NCBI GenBank assembly: GCA_009785215.1
Contig: WQWU01000028.1
Coordinates: 1 to 35,203, forward strand
DNA: 35,203 bases
Reading direction: 5' to 3'
From: Treponema sp.
Lineage (GTDB): Bacteria; Spirochaetota; Spirochaetia; Treponematales; Breznakiellaceae
Shown here: piece after piece, positions 27,043-35,107 of the stretch
Position numbering within the stretch: position 1 is the first letter of the stretch
How the letters are laid out: each line of letters opens with the position of its first letter
Notes under the pieces: generated by a model
Seen by the model: only the letters and a program-made list of their open reading frames with translations
Databases searched by the model: none
Told to the model about the DNA's origin: nothing
Program-made: the position numbers and the translations under genes

Positions 27043-27070
27043 AATTTAAAATGGTTGCAGAATTATTCAA
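27043..27070 (-). promoter_or_regulatory. Possible promoter of the hemolysin III gene
   Basis: TTGAAT (27065-27070) and TAAATT (27043-27048) are 16 bases apart. This would give a leader of about 35 bases before the ATG at 27000, which does have a ribosome site. Confidence 0.35.
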
Positions 27071-27106
27071 GGAATTACCTAAACAAATACTTGTGTCATT
27101 TGAATA

Positions 27107-28819
27107 TTAACTGTCTTTTTTGCGGATATCAACGCGTTTTATCTTTCCGCTTATTGTCTTTGGAAGTTCTTCTGCAAATTCTATTATTCGCGGATATTTA
27201 TACGGCGCTGTTACGCGTTTAACATGATTCTGAAGTTCGCGTATCAATTCTCCGGATGCAGAAAAACCTTTTGTCAGAACGATAGTTGCCTTAACAACCT
27301 GACCGCGCATGGCATCAGGAACAGCGGTAACAGCGCATTCCAGTACAGAAGGGTGCTCCATTAACGCGCTTTCAACTTCGAACGGGCCAATCCGGTAACC
27401 TGAACATTTTATTACATCGTCATTGCGCCCGACAAACCAAAGATAACCTTCTTCATCTCTCCAAGCCATATCGCCTGTTTGATATGTTCCGCTGTTCCAT
27501 GCTTTATCTGTAACTTCTTTATCTCTCCAATAACCGCGGAAAAGACCCGGAAAATCAGATGAACCTATTACCGGCGGCATATTATCCGGAGCGCAATCGT
27601 TTTTTTCATACATGCTTTTGCCTGCCAGAGTAATGCTCATTATACCGGGTATACCTTCATCGCAAACATCGCCGTTTTCATCCAGCAGTTTAAGATCAAA
27701 TAACGGTGCGGGTTTTCCCATAGAGCCTGGTTTAACAGGAAGCCATTTAAACACTGCCGCCATTACAGATGTTTCGCTCTGGCCGAAACCTTCGCGTATT
27801 TCCAGCCCTGTAAGTTCCATAAATTTATTGTATACTTCCGGACTTAACGGCTCTCCGGCAACAGAAGTATGGCGGATAAAGCTAAAATCATAACCGGATA
27901 AATCTTCTTTAATAAGATAACGAAACACTGTAGCAGGAGCGCAGAAAGTTACAGGGCGAAGCCTCTGAATTGCATCCAGCATTCCCTTAGGGGTAAATTT
28001 TTCAGTATCATAGGCTCCTACTGCAGCGCCGCAAATCCATTGCCCGTAAATTTTTCCCCATGCAAACTTTGCCCAGCCGGAGTCTGTCTGCGTTAGGTGA
28101 ACACCATTATCTTCTGCGTTATGCCAGTATTTTGCCGTAACAATATGCCCAAGCGGCAGTGAGTGATTATGTATTACCATCTTCGGCATTCCTGTGGTAC
28201 CGGAAGAAAAATATATAAGCATTGGATCTTCCAATTTTGTAGGAATCCTGGAAAAAACTTCTGATGCTTTTTCTATCTCTGAATGCATATTAATGAAGCC
28301 GCCGGGGATTGTACTGCCGATTACTGCAATTTTTTCCAGTTTTGGGCAGTTAGAACGGGAGGTTTCGATGTTATCGAGTAACTCTTTATCGTCTACCGTA
28401 ATTAAAAGTTTTACACTGGCGATATTACAGCGGTATTCCAAATCTTTTGCTGTTAGCTGATATGTACCAGGGATGCAGATTGCGCCTATTTTTGAAAGAG
28501 CGCACATTAATACCCATACTTCAGGACGCTGTTTTAAAATAAGCTTAACTACATCGCCTTTATTTATACCCAGCGATTGAAGCGCATTCGCTGCTTTATC
28601 GGAAAGACGTTTCATTTCTGCAAAAGTAAATGATTTCATTTCTCCGGTATCATCTGTCCAGAGCAAAGCAAGTTTTTCAGGCTGCAATCCAGCCCATCCA
28701 TCTGCGACATCATATGCAAAGTTAAAATCATCCGGCATATTACATTTGTAGTTATTGTAAAAATCTTCATAACTGTCAAAATCGATTCGTGGTAAATAAC
28801 GCGAAAGTATCTCGTTCAT
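27107..28819 (-). CDS. AMP-forming acyl-CoA synthetase
   Basis: 570 residues, ANL superfamily. Seen: P-loop SSGTTGMPK (205-213), the adenylate-binding GFGQSETS, TGDMAWRDEEGYLWFVGRNDD with the hinge Asp, SGYRIGPFEVE, and the C-terminal catalytic Lys559 in TISGKIKR. The layout resembles acetyl-CoA and medium-chain acyl-CoA synthetases: a carboxylic acid is activated with ATP to an acyl-AMP and then to acyl-CoA. The chain length cannot be read from the sequence. It follows an XRE-cupin regulator by 21 bases, with GAGG about ten bases before the ATG, so the regulator probably controls it and may sense a related acid. Confidence 0.93.
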   Translation of the reverse strand: MNEILSRYLPRIDFDSYEDFYNNYKCNMPDDFNFAYDVADGWAGLQPEKLALLWTDDTGEMKSFTFAEMKRLSDKAANALQSLGINKGDVVKLILKQRPEVWVLMCALSKIGAICIPGTYQLTAKDLEYRCNIASVKLLITVDDKELLDNIETSRSNCPKLEKIAVIGSTIPGGFINMHSEIEKASEVFSRIPTKLEDPMLIYFSSGTTGMPKMVIHNHSLPLGHIVTAKYWHNAEDNGVHLTQTDSGWAKFAWGKIYGQWICGAAVGAYDTEKFTPKGMLDAIQRLRPVTFCAPATVFRYLIKEDLSGYDFSFIRHTSVAGEPLSPEVYNKFMELTGLEIREGFGQSETSVMAAVFKWLPVKPGSMGKPAPLFDLKLLDENGDVCDEGIPGIMSITLAGKSMYEKNDCAPDNMPPVIGSSDFPGLFRGYWRDKEVTDKAWNSGTYQTGDMAWRDEEGYLWFVGRNDDVIKCSGYRIGPFEVESALMEHPSVLECAVTAVPDAMRGQVVKATIVLTKGFSASGELIRELQNHVKRVTAPYKYPRIIEFAEELPKTISGKIKRVDIRKKDS

Positions 28820-28840
28820 TTTTTTATATCCTCATTATAA

Positions 28841-29389
28841 CTATTCTTGAATAATTGTTAAAAATTGGGCTGTTCCGTTTACAGCGCTTTGACCATGCGG
28901 CAAATGAGCATCAAAATAAATTGAATCTCCCTGTGAAAGTATATGTTCTGTTTTTGCCACAACAATTTTTACCTGCCCTTCGACAACAAAGTTAAATTCC
29001 TGCCCTGAATGAGAAACAAGAGCAGCAGGCGGTTTTGACGAATCAAGAGTAACAAGCAAAGGTTCGATTGTCCTATGTTTAAAATTATACGCAAGGCTGG
29101 AAAATTCATATCCAGGGTAACGTTCAATCATTACGCCTTTTCCTTTACGGCATACAGCCGCGCTGTCCATTCTTGCTTCTTCGCCGGTTAAAAGAACGGT
29201 AACGTCTGTATTAAGCCTTCCGGCAATTGTATATAAAACACTGATAGGTATATCAAGTTCGCCTTTTTCATATTTATTATATGTTTCAAAAGATAAACCT
29301 ATATCTTTTGCCATATCAAGTGCGCTTACTTCCAGTATTTCTCTTAGTTCTTTTATCCTTTCCGGTATATGAGCTACAATTTCATTCAT
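28841..29389 (-). CDS. XRE family regulator with C-terminal cupin domain
   Basis: 182 residues from the ATG at 29389, which has a perfect AGGAGG four bases upstream; an earlier in-frame start would overlap the PHP gene. The N-terminal helix-turn-helix (about 9-64, with ALDMAKDIGLSFETYNKYEKGE) is joined to a cupin-2 domain (about 110-180, with SHSGQEFNFVVEGQVKI and GDSIYFDAHLPHG). Proteins of this layout bind a small ligand in the cupin barrel and control nearby genes. The acyl-CoA synthetase gene downstream is the obvious target. The cupin keeps some of the usual metal-ligand His and Glu residues. Confidence 0.93.
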   Translation of the reverse strand: MNEIVAHIPERIKELREILEVSALDMAKDIGLSFETYNKYEKGELDIPISVLYTIAGRLNTDVTVLLTGEEARMDSAAVCRKGKGVMIERYPGYEFSSLAYNFKHRTIEPLLVTLDSSKPPAALVSHSGQEFNFVVEGQVKIVVAKTEHILSQGDSIYFDAHLPHGQSAVNGTAQFLTIIQE

Positions 29390-29397
29390 ATATCCTC

Positions 29398-30192
29398 CTA
29401 ATAAACATACATCCTCCAATTTTTTCCTATTACCTTATCGTCTTTGTTCCGTATTTCTACCGGTAATTGAACATCTTCTGTACCATGAAAACAAAGTCTT
29501 TCTTCTTCTGTTCTAAGTCCTATTATTTCATTATTTAAAATCATATTTACAAAATCTGTAATATTATTCAATTTTTTTTCTGAATAGATTCCGTAAATAT
29601 TGCCATAATTGGCATCCAATGCATCATGAATATCCGACCCCGCAGTTACAGGCTTTCCGATTTTTTTTGCATAACGAAATGCAAGCGCATCGAATGATAC
29701 ATCCTCATGACCGCCGTTAACAGCTTCTATTGCATCCACACAAACGGTCGAAAGAACAATGCGCCGGATATAAGCCCGCTGCCTGAATGGATGTGCATGT
29801 ACAACACAGCCTCCGGCTTTTTTTACAGCGCGGTACTGTTCCCCTCTTGTCCAGGTTCGAACTTCTGGATGATCAAGCAGCCATTGTTTATCCAGGCCGT
29901 AAACAAGATAGTCATCGCATCCGTCGAATGTTTCTTCCCAGCCGAAAAAAACATCTAAACCCTGTCTGTCGCCTTCTTCTTTTGTTTTTTCATATCCGCT
30001 GCAAAAACGGTTAACCCACTCATTCCAGGGGAGTTTTCTGGATAATGCAGTATTTGCATTAAAAAAATGATCAGTTACTATAATTCCAGAATAACCTTTG
30101 TCTATGTATCCTGCAATATAATCTGCTCCACAGGAAACCGCGCATTTACTGACCCCGGCTGTGTGAAGGTGGGTTTCGTATAAATAAGCCAC
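29398..30192 (-). CDS. PHP domain metal-dependent phosphoesterase
   Basis: 264 residues with PHP metal motifs: His8 and His10 (ETHLHTAG), Asp41-His42 (VTDHFF), Glu86 (GWEETFDG), His132 and His134 (VHAHPFR), and Asp187-x-His189 (AGSDIHD). The family includes histidinol-phosphate phosphatases and nucleoside 3',5'-bisphosphate phosphatases; the substrate here is unknown. The C-terminal 40 residues are outside the core. The start is GTG with no Shine-Dalgarno, about nine bases after a good -10. The stop lies eight bases before the XRE-cupin ATG and overlaps its ribosome site, so the three genes PHP, regulator and synthetase form one unit. Confidence 0.9.
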   Translation of the reverse strand: MAYLYETHLHTAGVSKCAVSCGADYIAGYIDKGYSGIIVTDHFFNANTALSRKLPWNEWVNRFCSGYEKTKEEGDRQGLDVFFGWEETFDGCDDYLVYGLDKQWLLDHPEVRTWTRGEQYRAVKKAGGCVVHAHPFRQRAYIRRIVLSTVCVDAIEAVNGGHEDVSFDALAFRYAKKIGKPVTAGSDIHDALDANYGNIYGIYSEKKLNNITDFVNMILNNEIIGLRTEEERLCFHGTEDVQLPVEIRNKDDKVIGKNWRMYVY

Positions 30193-30201
30193 GATATTTA
30201 C

Positions 30202-30230
30202 ATCATACAGGAAAAACAGATGAAAATCAA
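30202..30230 (-). promoter_or_regulatory. Probable promoter of the PHP/XRE-cupin/acyl-CoA synthetase operon
   Basis: TTGATT (30225-30230), exactly 17 bases, then TATGAT (30202-30207). The GTG start lies nine bases further, giving a leader of about two or three bases. Confidence 0.55.
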
Positions 30231-30260
30231 TAGAGTTATATTTCTTTTTAATCTGTTATA

Positions 30261-31112
30261 TTAATAATAGGTAATCCTAAAATCGTCTCTCGTCAAAAAA
30301 CCCAGACCGGCATATAATCGGCGGGCAGGTTCATTGTTTTTTTTAACAAATAATGTTACCCCTTTACCCTGATTTATTAAATTAGAAATAAATTCAAACG
30401 CCATCTTACGCGCGATACCCTTGCCGCGAAAATCAGGATGAACAAAAACACCGCCTACCTGATACCTGGAAAAAGAAACTGTGTTAACATTTATTTTTCC
30501 TATTATTTGTCCGTTAAGTTCTGCCGCCAATACCAGTCCTTTTGCGATTATATTTACAAGGTTTACCCTGCTTGCCGCTGGACTAAATACTGCTCCTTTT
30601 GGAATAACTTCTTCCTGTTCATAAGCAGCCTGTAACGGTGTTATCGCATTGATATCTGTTAAACCGGGCTTTCTTAATACAAGACCGGCCGGCAAAGAAT
30701 TATCCCCCCCCTGTTTTGGGAGTTTATCCAGATCCATTAAATCGTAATCAAAATAATCCGTTATCTTTCTTCCTGTTTTTTCTATAATTTTATCAAATAT
30801 AATAACTTCATTTGTTAATCCCTGTATTGAATGTAGCTTTTTTTTGTTAAATACATTTTCAAGAAAAACAGGCGCTGGTATCTCTTTTTTACCGAATAAT
30901 ACAGGTATTAATGTACTTCTGGAGTTGATAAGAAGCGCGGTTATTTCTTTTTTTTTATTTTTTAACAGCCAGACTGAATCATTTGCCGGGCTGCGGGTTA
31001 GATATTTTCCGCATGCATTTACATATTTATGTTCATTTCCGCGCAGTAAGTTTTCTACTGCCGGCAGATCAGAATTACTTATTTTTTTCCATTTATATTG
31101 TTCACCTGTCAT
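30261..31112 (-). CDS. GNAT family N-acetyltransferase
   Basis: 283 residues from the ATG at 31112. The C-terminal GNAT domain (about 135-283) has the acetyl-CoA loop RGKGIARK (229-236) in GGVFVHPDFRGKG and ends with the family block NNEPARRLYAGLGF. The N-terminal half (1-130) is weakly GNAT-like, so the protein may be a double-GNAT fold with one active half. The substrate is unknown. The ATG lies within the last codons of the GH3 gene (11-base overlap) and lacks its own ribosome site, so translation is likely coupled. A G8 homopolymer falls at about residues 134-137. Confidence 0.86.
   Translation of the reverse strand: MTGEQYKWKKISNSDLPAVENLLRGNEHKYVNACGKYLTRSPANDSVWLLKNKKKEITALLINSRSTLIPVLFGKKEIPAPVFLENVFNKKKLHSIQGLTNEVIIFDKIIEKTGRKITDYFDYDLMDLDKLPKQGGDNSLPAGLVLRKPGLTDINAITPLQAAYEQEEVIPKGAVFSPAASRVNLVNIIAKGLVLAAELNGQIIGKINVNTVSFSRYQVGGVFVHPDFRGKGIARKMAFEFISNLINQGKGVTLFVKKNNEPARRLYAGLGFLTRDDFRITYY
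30704..30711. repeat. G8/C8 homopolymer inside the GNAT coding sequence
   Basis: Eight consecutive C on the plus strand, read as G8 in the codons CAG GGG GGG GAT. Loss or gain of one base would frameshift the acetyltransferase before its catalytic half. Confidence 0.9.
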
Positions 31113-32748
31113 AAGGAAGATTACCAAGCGCCGGAATTCTGCCGATTATGGCGGAAAAACCTGCAGCGAATGATTCAGGCGCATAGCTGTACATGGCAAT
31201 AGCTCCTGTTACCCATGGAACACTTTCTATATGAACAGGACTTAATACAGAAAGAACTATAACTCTTCTGTTAGAATTCTGCAAAGTCCGTAAAACGCGC
31301 AAGTCTGAATGATCTGAAAGGCAAAAAATTATTGTGTCTGCGTTACGCGCAAATGCAGTAATTTCCTGAGGTTCCGTCAAAGCATTAAACCTGTATGTTG
31401 ATGCATTTGGAAAGGCAGCCCTGCCCCGGGAAAAAAAGTCGGGATACCTTGTGGATCCTGCCAAAAGAACACGGCCTGCATTTTCCCTGGTAATTGGAAA
31501 AATAGTGACAGGCGGAACAGGTTTTACAATTGTAACGCTTCTTGCAGCAAGATTCAGGAAAAAAGCTGAACCTTCAGGATCAGGAAGATAAGCTGCAACT
31601 CTTGCCGGATCAGGAATATACGGAACGCTTCCGGAACCGCGCAAATATGTTAATTTTAATTCCAGTATTCTGCGTGCAGAGGCTCTTACTATCTGCCTAA
31701 AGTCTTCTTCCTGTCTCATTGACTGCGAAAGGAATGTCCATACCTGATCATTTAAAAACGGTGTATTGGAAAACATTATTATATCGTTACCTGCAATGAT
31801 AGCCTGCTTTGCAGTAAGCGCCATATTACGCAGGTAAGATGTAGCGCCAATCATGTTTAAATCATCTGTTATTACAACTCCGCTGAAACCAATTCTGTCA
31901 CGCAATACATCGCGCAGAAAATATGAAGAAAGGGAAGCCGGTGTAGAACCTCCGCCTGTTAACGGGAAGGCAAGATGTCCGCTCATTACTACAGGAAGCC
32001 CTTCTGCAACAAGCATTCTGTAAGGTATCAGTTCTCTTTCCCATAAAGTATCGATTGATATTTCTATTCTTGGAAGAATGCCATGAGAATCAAGCGCTGT
32101 ATCTCCATGACCGGGAAAATGTTTTGCAGTAGGAATTACGCCTGCAGCAAGCTGTCCTCTCACAAAAGCTGCACCGAAAATTCCTGCTCGTACAGGATCG
32201 CTTCCAAATGCACGCGGTCCGATTAAAACAGAATCGCGGTTAGTAAAAAGATCGATAGTAGGAGCAAAATTCATATTGACGCCAAGAAGAGCCAATTCTT
32301 TTCCTATATAATAGCCGGAAAGATATGCATCACGCGGATAACCAGATGCGCCAATCGCCATATTCCCAGGAGTCTCGGAAGTATTTCCTTTTATATGCCT
32401 AACCCATCCGCCTTCCTGGTCTGTTGCAACAAGAAGGGGAATATTAAAAGCGCCCTGCAGACTTGCCCGCTGTAATAACCCGACAGTTCTTGCAAGCCTT
32501 TGAGTATCATTTGTATTCCAGCCGAATATTTTTACCCCGCCAAGATTTCTTTGCCTGATCCAATCCATTATCAGCGGAGAAGGGTCTTCACCTACCCAGC
32601 CAAGCATAAACAATTGCGCAAGAGCCTGATCGTCTGTCATTGCGCTTTCTATCGCAGCGGCAATTTCCTGCGGAGTACCAGAATCATTAAAACTCAACCC
32701 AAACAAAGGCGCAGAAATAAGAAGAAAAATTAAAAAAGAAGACCTCAC
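31102..32748 (-). CDS. nagZ: Glycoside hydrolase family 3 beta-N-acetylhexosaminidase
   Basis: 548 residues from GTG at 32748, preceded by GAGG at five bases. This start places a signal peptide at the N-terminus (RSSFLIFLLISAPLFGLSF). An in-frame ATG at 32883 would add 45 residues encoded mostly by a hairpin repeat. The GH3 domain has ATDQEGGWVR, the family signature KHFPGHGDT (209-217) with the His of the Asp-His dyad, and the nucleophile region VITDDLNM (Asp295). A second C-terminal domain (about 390-548) is present, as in the two-domain exported enzymes. It should release N-acetylglucosamine from muropeptides outside the cytoplasm. It is translationally coupled to the GNAT gene. Confidence 0.92.
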   Translation of the reverse strand: MRSSFLIFLLISAPLFGLSFNDSGTPQEIAAAIESAMTDDQALAQLFMLGWVGEDPSPLIMDWIRQRNLGGVKIFGWNTNDTQRLARTVGLLQRASLQGAFNIPLLVATDQEGGWVRHIKGNTSETPGNMAIGASGYPRDAYLSGYYIGKELALLGVNMNFAPTIDLFTNRDSVLIGPRAFGSDPVRAGIFGAAFVRGQLAAGVIPTAKHFPGHGDTALDSHGILPRIEISIDTLWERELIPYRMLVAEGLPVVMSGHLAFPLTGGGSTPASLSSYFLRDVLRDRIGFSGVVITDDLNMIGATSYLRNMALTAKQAIIAGNDIIMFSNTPFLNDQVWTFLSQSMRQEEDFRQIVRASARRILELKLTYLRGSGSVPYIPDPARVAAYLPDPEGSAFFLNLAARSVTIVKPVPPVTIFPITRENAGRVLLAGSTRYPDFFSRGRAAFPNASTYRFNALTEPQEITAFARNADTIIFCLSDHSDLRVLRTLQNSNRRVIVLSVLSPVHIESVPWVTGAIAMYSYAPESFAAGFSAIIGRIPALGNLPYDR

Positions 32749-32863
32749 GCAGACCTCGAACCAACGGTTCGGCAGAGGCGCAGAGGACGCAGAGAGAGAA
32801 AATAAGTGTTTTCTACTTATAAAAACTCTGCGATCTCCGCGTTCTCCGCGTCTCCGCGAGAAA
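32740..32863. repeat. Dispersed hairpin repeat, copy 2 (trxB/GH3 junction)
   Basis: The left part begins with AGACCTCACGCAG (shared with copy 3), carries a small perfect hairpin CGAACC-AAC-GGTTCG (32757-32771), then GCAGAGGCGCAGAGGACGC. The right arm (32825-32863) reads CTCTGCGATCTCCGCG onward and ends TCTCCGCGAG. The arms pair imperfectly around an AT-rich centre with its own AAGT/ACTT stem. It fills the whole gap between trxB and the GH3 gene and supplies that gene's GTG start and ribosome site. Confidence 0.85.
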
Positions 32864-32872
32864 AATTTGGGA

Positions 32873-33814
32873 TTAATTTGCATCGAGGTATCCTGCGGCG
32901 TTGTGAGCGGCTGTTGCGCCGTCGGCGGCAGCTGTTACCACCTGACGAAAAACACCGCTTCTAACATCGCCGGCTGCAAAAAGGCCTGTAATGTTAGTTG
33001 CCATCTTTTGATCTGTTATAATATAACCGTTTTCATCAAGTTCTATTTTAAAATCTGCAGTACTAACCAATGAAACCTGCGGAACAGTTCCGGCAAAAAT
33101 AAAAACTGCGTCTGTTTCTTCTTCGTACGCTGAAACGTCAGTATTAGCGGTAACTGTATCAGCCAATATAACAGATTTTACCTTATTATCGCCTTTTATT
33201 TCTTTTATAATTGTATTATAACGCACTGTAATATTCGGATTTTTAAGAGTTCTTTCTACAAGGGATTTTTGCGCCCGGAAACTGTCACGGCGGTGAATCA
33301 ATATAACTTTATCTGTTAATCTTGAAAGATAACGGGCTTCATCACATGCCGCATCTCCGCCGCCGACAACAAATATTTTTTTGCCTTTAAAAAAGTTTCC
33401 GTCGCATGTTGCGCAGTAGGAAACTCCCTTTCTGGAAAATTCTTTTTCTCCCGGAACATCAAGCAGGCGGGGTTTTGCACCTGTTGCCATAATTACAGCC
33501 GATGCTCTGAGTATTGATCCGTCTTCCAGGTTTACAAGAAAAATACCGTTTTCTTTTTTAAGTGAACAAACTGAACCGGATAGAAAAACAGCGCCAAAAT
33601 TTTCTGCCTGCTGATGTAAATTAACAGCAAATTCAAACCCTGATTTTTGTTCCAAAAAACCGGGGTAATTTTCCAGAACATCAATAACCAGCGCTTGTCC
33701 GCCGTAAGAAAGCTTTTCAATAACAAGAACCTTTAAGTTTGCCCGCGCCCCGTACTGCGCAGCAGTAAGCCCTGCTGGACCTGCGCCAATAATAATTATA
33801 TCAAAATCAGTCAT
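32873..33814 (-). CDS. trxB: Thioredoxin reductase
   Basis: 313 residues, standard bacterial low-molecular-weight type. FAD loop GAGPAGLTAAQ (10-20), redox-active Cys134-Ala-Thr-Cys137, NADPH loop GGGDAACDEA (151-160), HRRDSFRA (174-181) for the NADPH phosphate, and the C-terminal FAD block GLFAAGDVR are all present. It reduces thioredoxin with NADPH in the cytosol. The ATG has CAGGAG six bases upstream, unlike most other first genes here. It is divergent from the transglutaminase-like gene, and copy 2 of the hairpin repeat follows its stop. Confidence 0.96.
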   Translation of the reverse strand: MTDFDIIIIGAGPAGLTAAQYGARANLKVLVIEKLSYGGQALVIDVLENYPGFLEQKSGFEFAVNLHQQAENFGAVFLSGSVCSLKKENGIFLVNLEDGSILRASAVIMATGAKPRLLDVPGEKEFSRKGVSYCATCDGNFFKGKKIFVVGGGDAACDEARYLSRLTDKVILIHRRDSFRAQKSLVERTLKNPNITVRYNTIIKEIKGDNKVKSVILADTVTANTDVSAYEEETDAVFIFAGTVPQVSLVSTADFKIELDENGYIITDQKMATNITGLFAAGDVRSGVFRQVVTAAADGATAAHNAAGYLDAN

Positions 33815-33831
33815 CTTTGCTCCTGAAACAT

Positions 33832-33860
33832 CTTACAACTATTGCCATTTAAGTTATAAT
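33832..33860 (+). promoter_or_regulatory. Probable leaderless promoter of the transglutaminase-like gene
   Basis: CTTACA (33832-33837), a 17-base spacer and a perfect TATAAT (33855-33860) precede the GTG at 33866 by five bases. No Shine-Dalgarno fits in the gap. Confidence 0.55.
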
Positions 33861-33865
33861 AAATT

Positions 33866-35107
33866 GTGAACTTAAAACCGTCAATTACGCTGGCGTTCAT
33901 TTTATTAATTTTTGTTTCACAGGCAGTAATTTACCCGCAGAACAGACAGGTTTTCCCTCGAATTGAACCTGATGAAAAAGCTCTTTATTTCCATAATCTT
34001 GGTAAAAAACCAGGAGGCCACACATGGATGGAACTTGCAGAAATTGCACTTTGGGCTTCCGGCAATACTGCAGCTTCAAACCTTGAAAGATTAAGAACAG
34101 CAGTTACCGCTTTTAACAATCTGCCGGACATTCCCTCTTCAGAAAAGGAAAAAGCCGAGTTTATACTGACTTTTTTACATAGAAATATTTTACGGACATA
34201 TTCCATTTATCAAACCAGAGTTGATACCGCTTTAACAAGCGGCACTTTTAACTGCGTTTCCTCCGCTGTTTTATACATGATATTCTGCGAAGCTGCAGGA
34301 ATTAAAACAAGCGGAGTAATAACAAAAGATCATGCTTTTATAATCGTTCATATTGATGGTCAGGATATTGATGTTGAAACGACAAACCGTTTTGGATTTG
34401 ATCCCGGCAACCGAAGAGAGTTCCATGATCAATTCGGAAGATTAACAGGATTTTCGTATGTACCTGCGCAGAATTACCGCGATCGTCAGACAATCAATAA
34501 AATAGAACTTATCTCTTTAATTTTTAAAAATAGAATAGCAGATAATGAAAGAAGAAATAATTTTTCCGATCCTGTTCCTCTTGTTATTGACCGGTTCTTT
34601 TTACTTTTGGGCGAGGCGTTAAACTCATCTGGAGTTTATTCATCTGAATCATTGTTCGCGGATCCCCATAAGGAACTTTTAGACAGATTAATTAATTACG
34701 GCGCTTCATTATTAAGGGCAAACAGGGAAGAAGACAGTTTACGCTGGGCAGAAATTGCTTCATCAAGATATCCTGATCCTGATATAAACCGATGGCAGGA
34801 GTATACATTTACCGCTGTTCATAACAGGATAACAAGATTTATAAGAGACAGAAGAATTGAAGATGCAAAGAATTTTCTGGAAACTAATAAAAGTTTGTTA
34901 TCTGAATCAAATTATGATCATATATATAATTTAATCAGGATTAATATGGCAGTTGAATACCATAATCGTTTTGCCGCTGAATGGAACAGAAGAAACTACG
35001 ACGAAGCAGAAAGAATTCTAAACGAAGGACTTGCAGAGTTCCCTGACAACAGGCAATTACTAAACAACAGAGAAACTGTTAATAGACATAGGGCACAAAG
35101 ACAATAA
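33866..35107 (+). CDS. Exported transglutaminase-like protein with C-terminal helical repeats
   Basis: 413 residues. A signal peptide (about 5-22) is followed by a papain-like/transglutaminase-type core at about 95-205: Cys130 in SGTFNCVSSAVLY, His156 in TKDHAFIIVHIDG and an acidic residue in QDIDVETTNRFG (Asp169 or Glu171), which together fit a Cys-His-Asp/Glu triad. The C-terminal half (280-405) is helical with TPR-like units, for example YDEAERILNEGLAEFPDN. The function is unknown; relatives of this fold are proteases, transglutaminases or inactive binding domains. The start is GTG without a ribosome site. The gene stands alone, divergent from trxB, and a hairpin repeat begins directly after its stop. 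Confidence 0.8.
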   Translation: MNLKPSITLAFILLIFVSQAVIYPQNRQVFPRIEPDEKALYFHNLGKKPGGHTWMELAEIALWASGNTAASNLERLRTAVTAFNNLPDIPSSEKEKAEFILTFLHRNILRTYSIYQTRVDTALTSGTFNCVSSAVLYMIFCEAAGIKTSGVITKDHAFIIVHIDGQDIDVETTNRFGFDPGNRREFHDQFGRLTGFSYVPAQNYRDRQTINKIELISLIFKNRIADNERRNNFSDPVPLVIDRFFLLLGEALNSSGVYSSESLFADPHKELLDRLINYGASLLRANREEDSLRWAEIASSRYPDPDINRWQEYTFTAVHNRITRFIRDRRIEDAKNFLETNKSLLSESNYDHIYNLIRINMAVEYHNRFAAEWNRRNYDEAERILNEGLAEFPDNRQLLNNRETVNRHRAQRQ

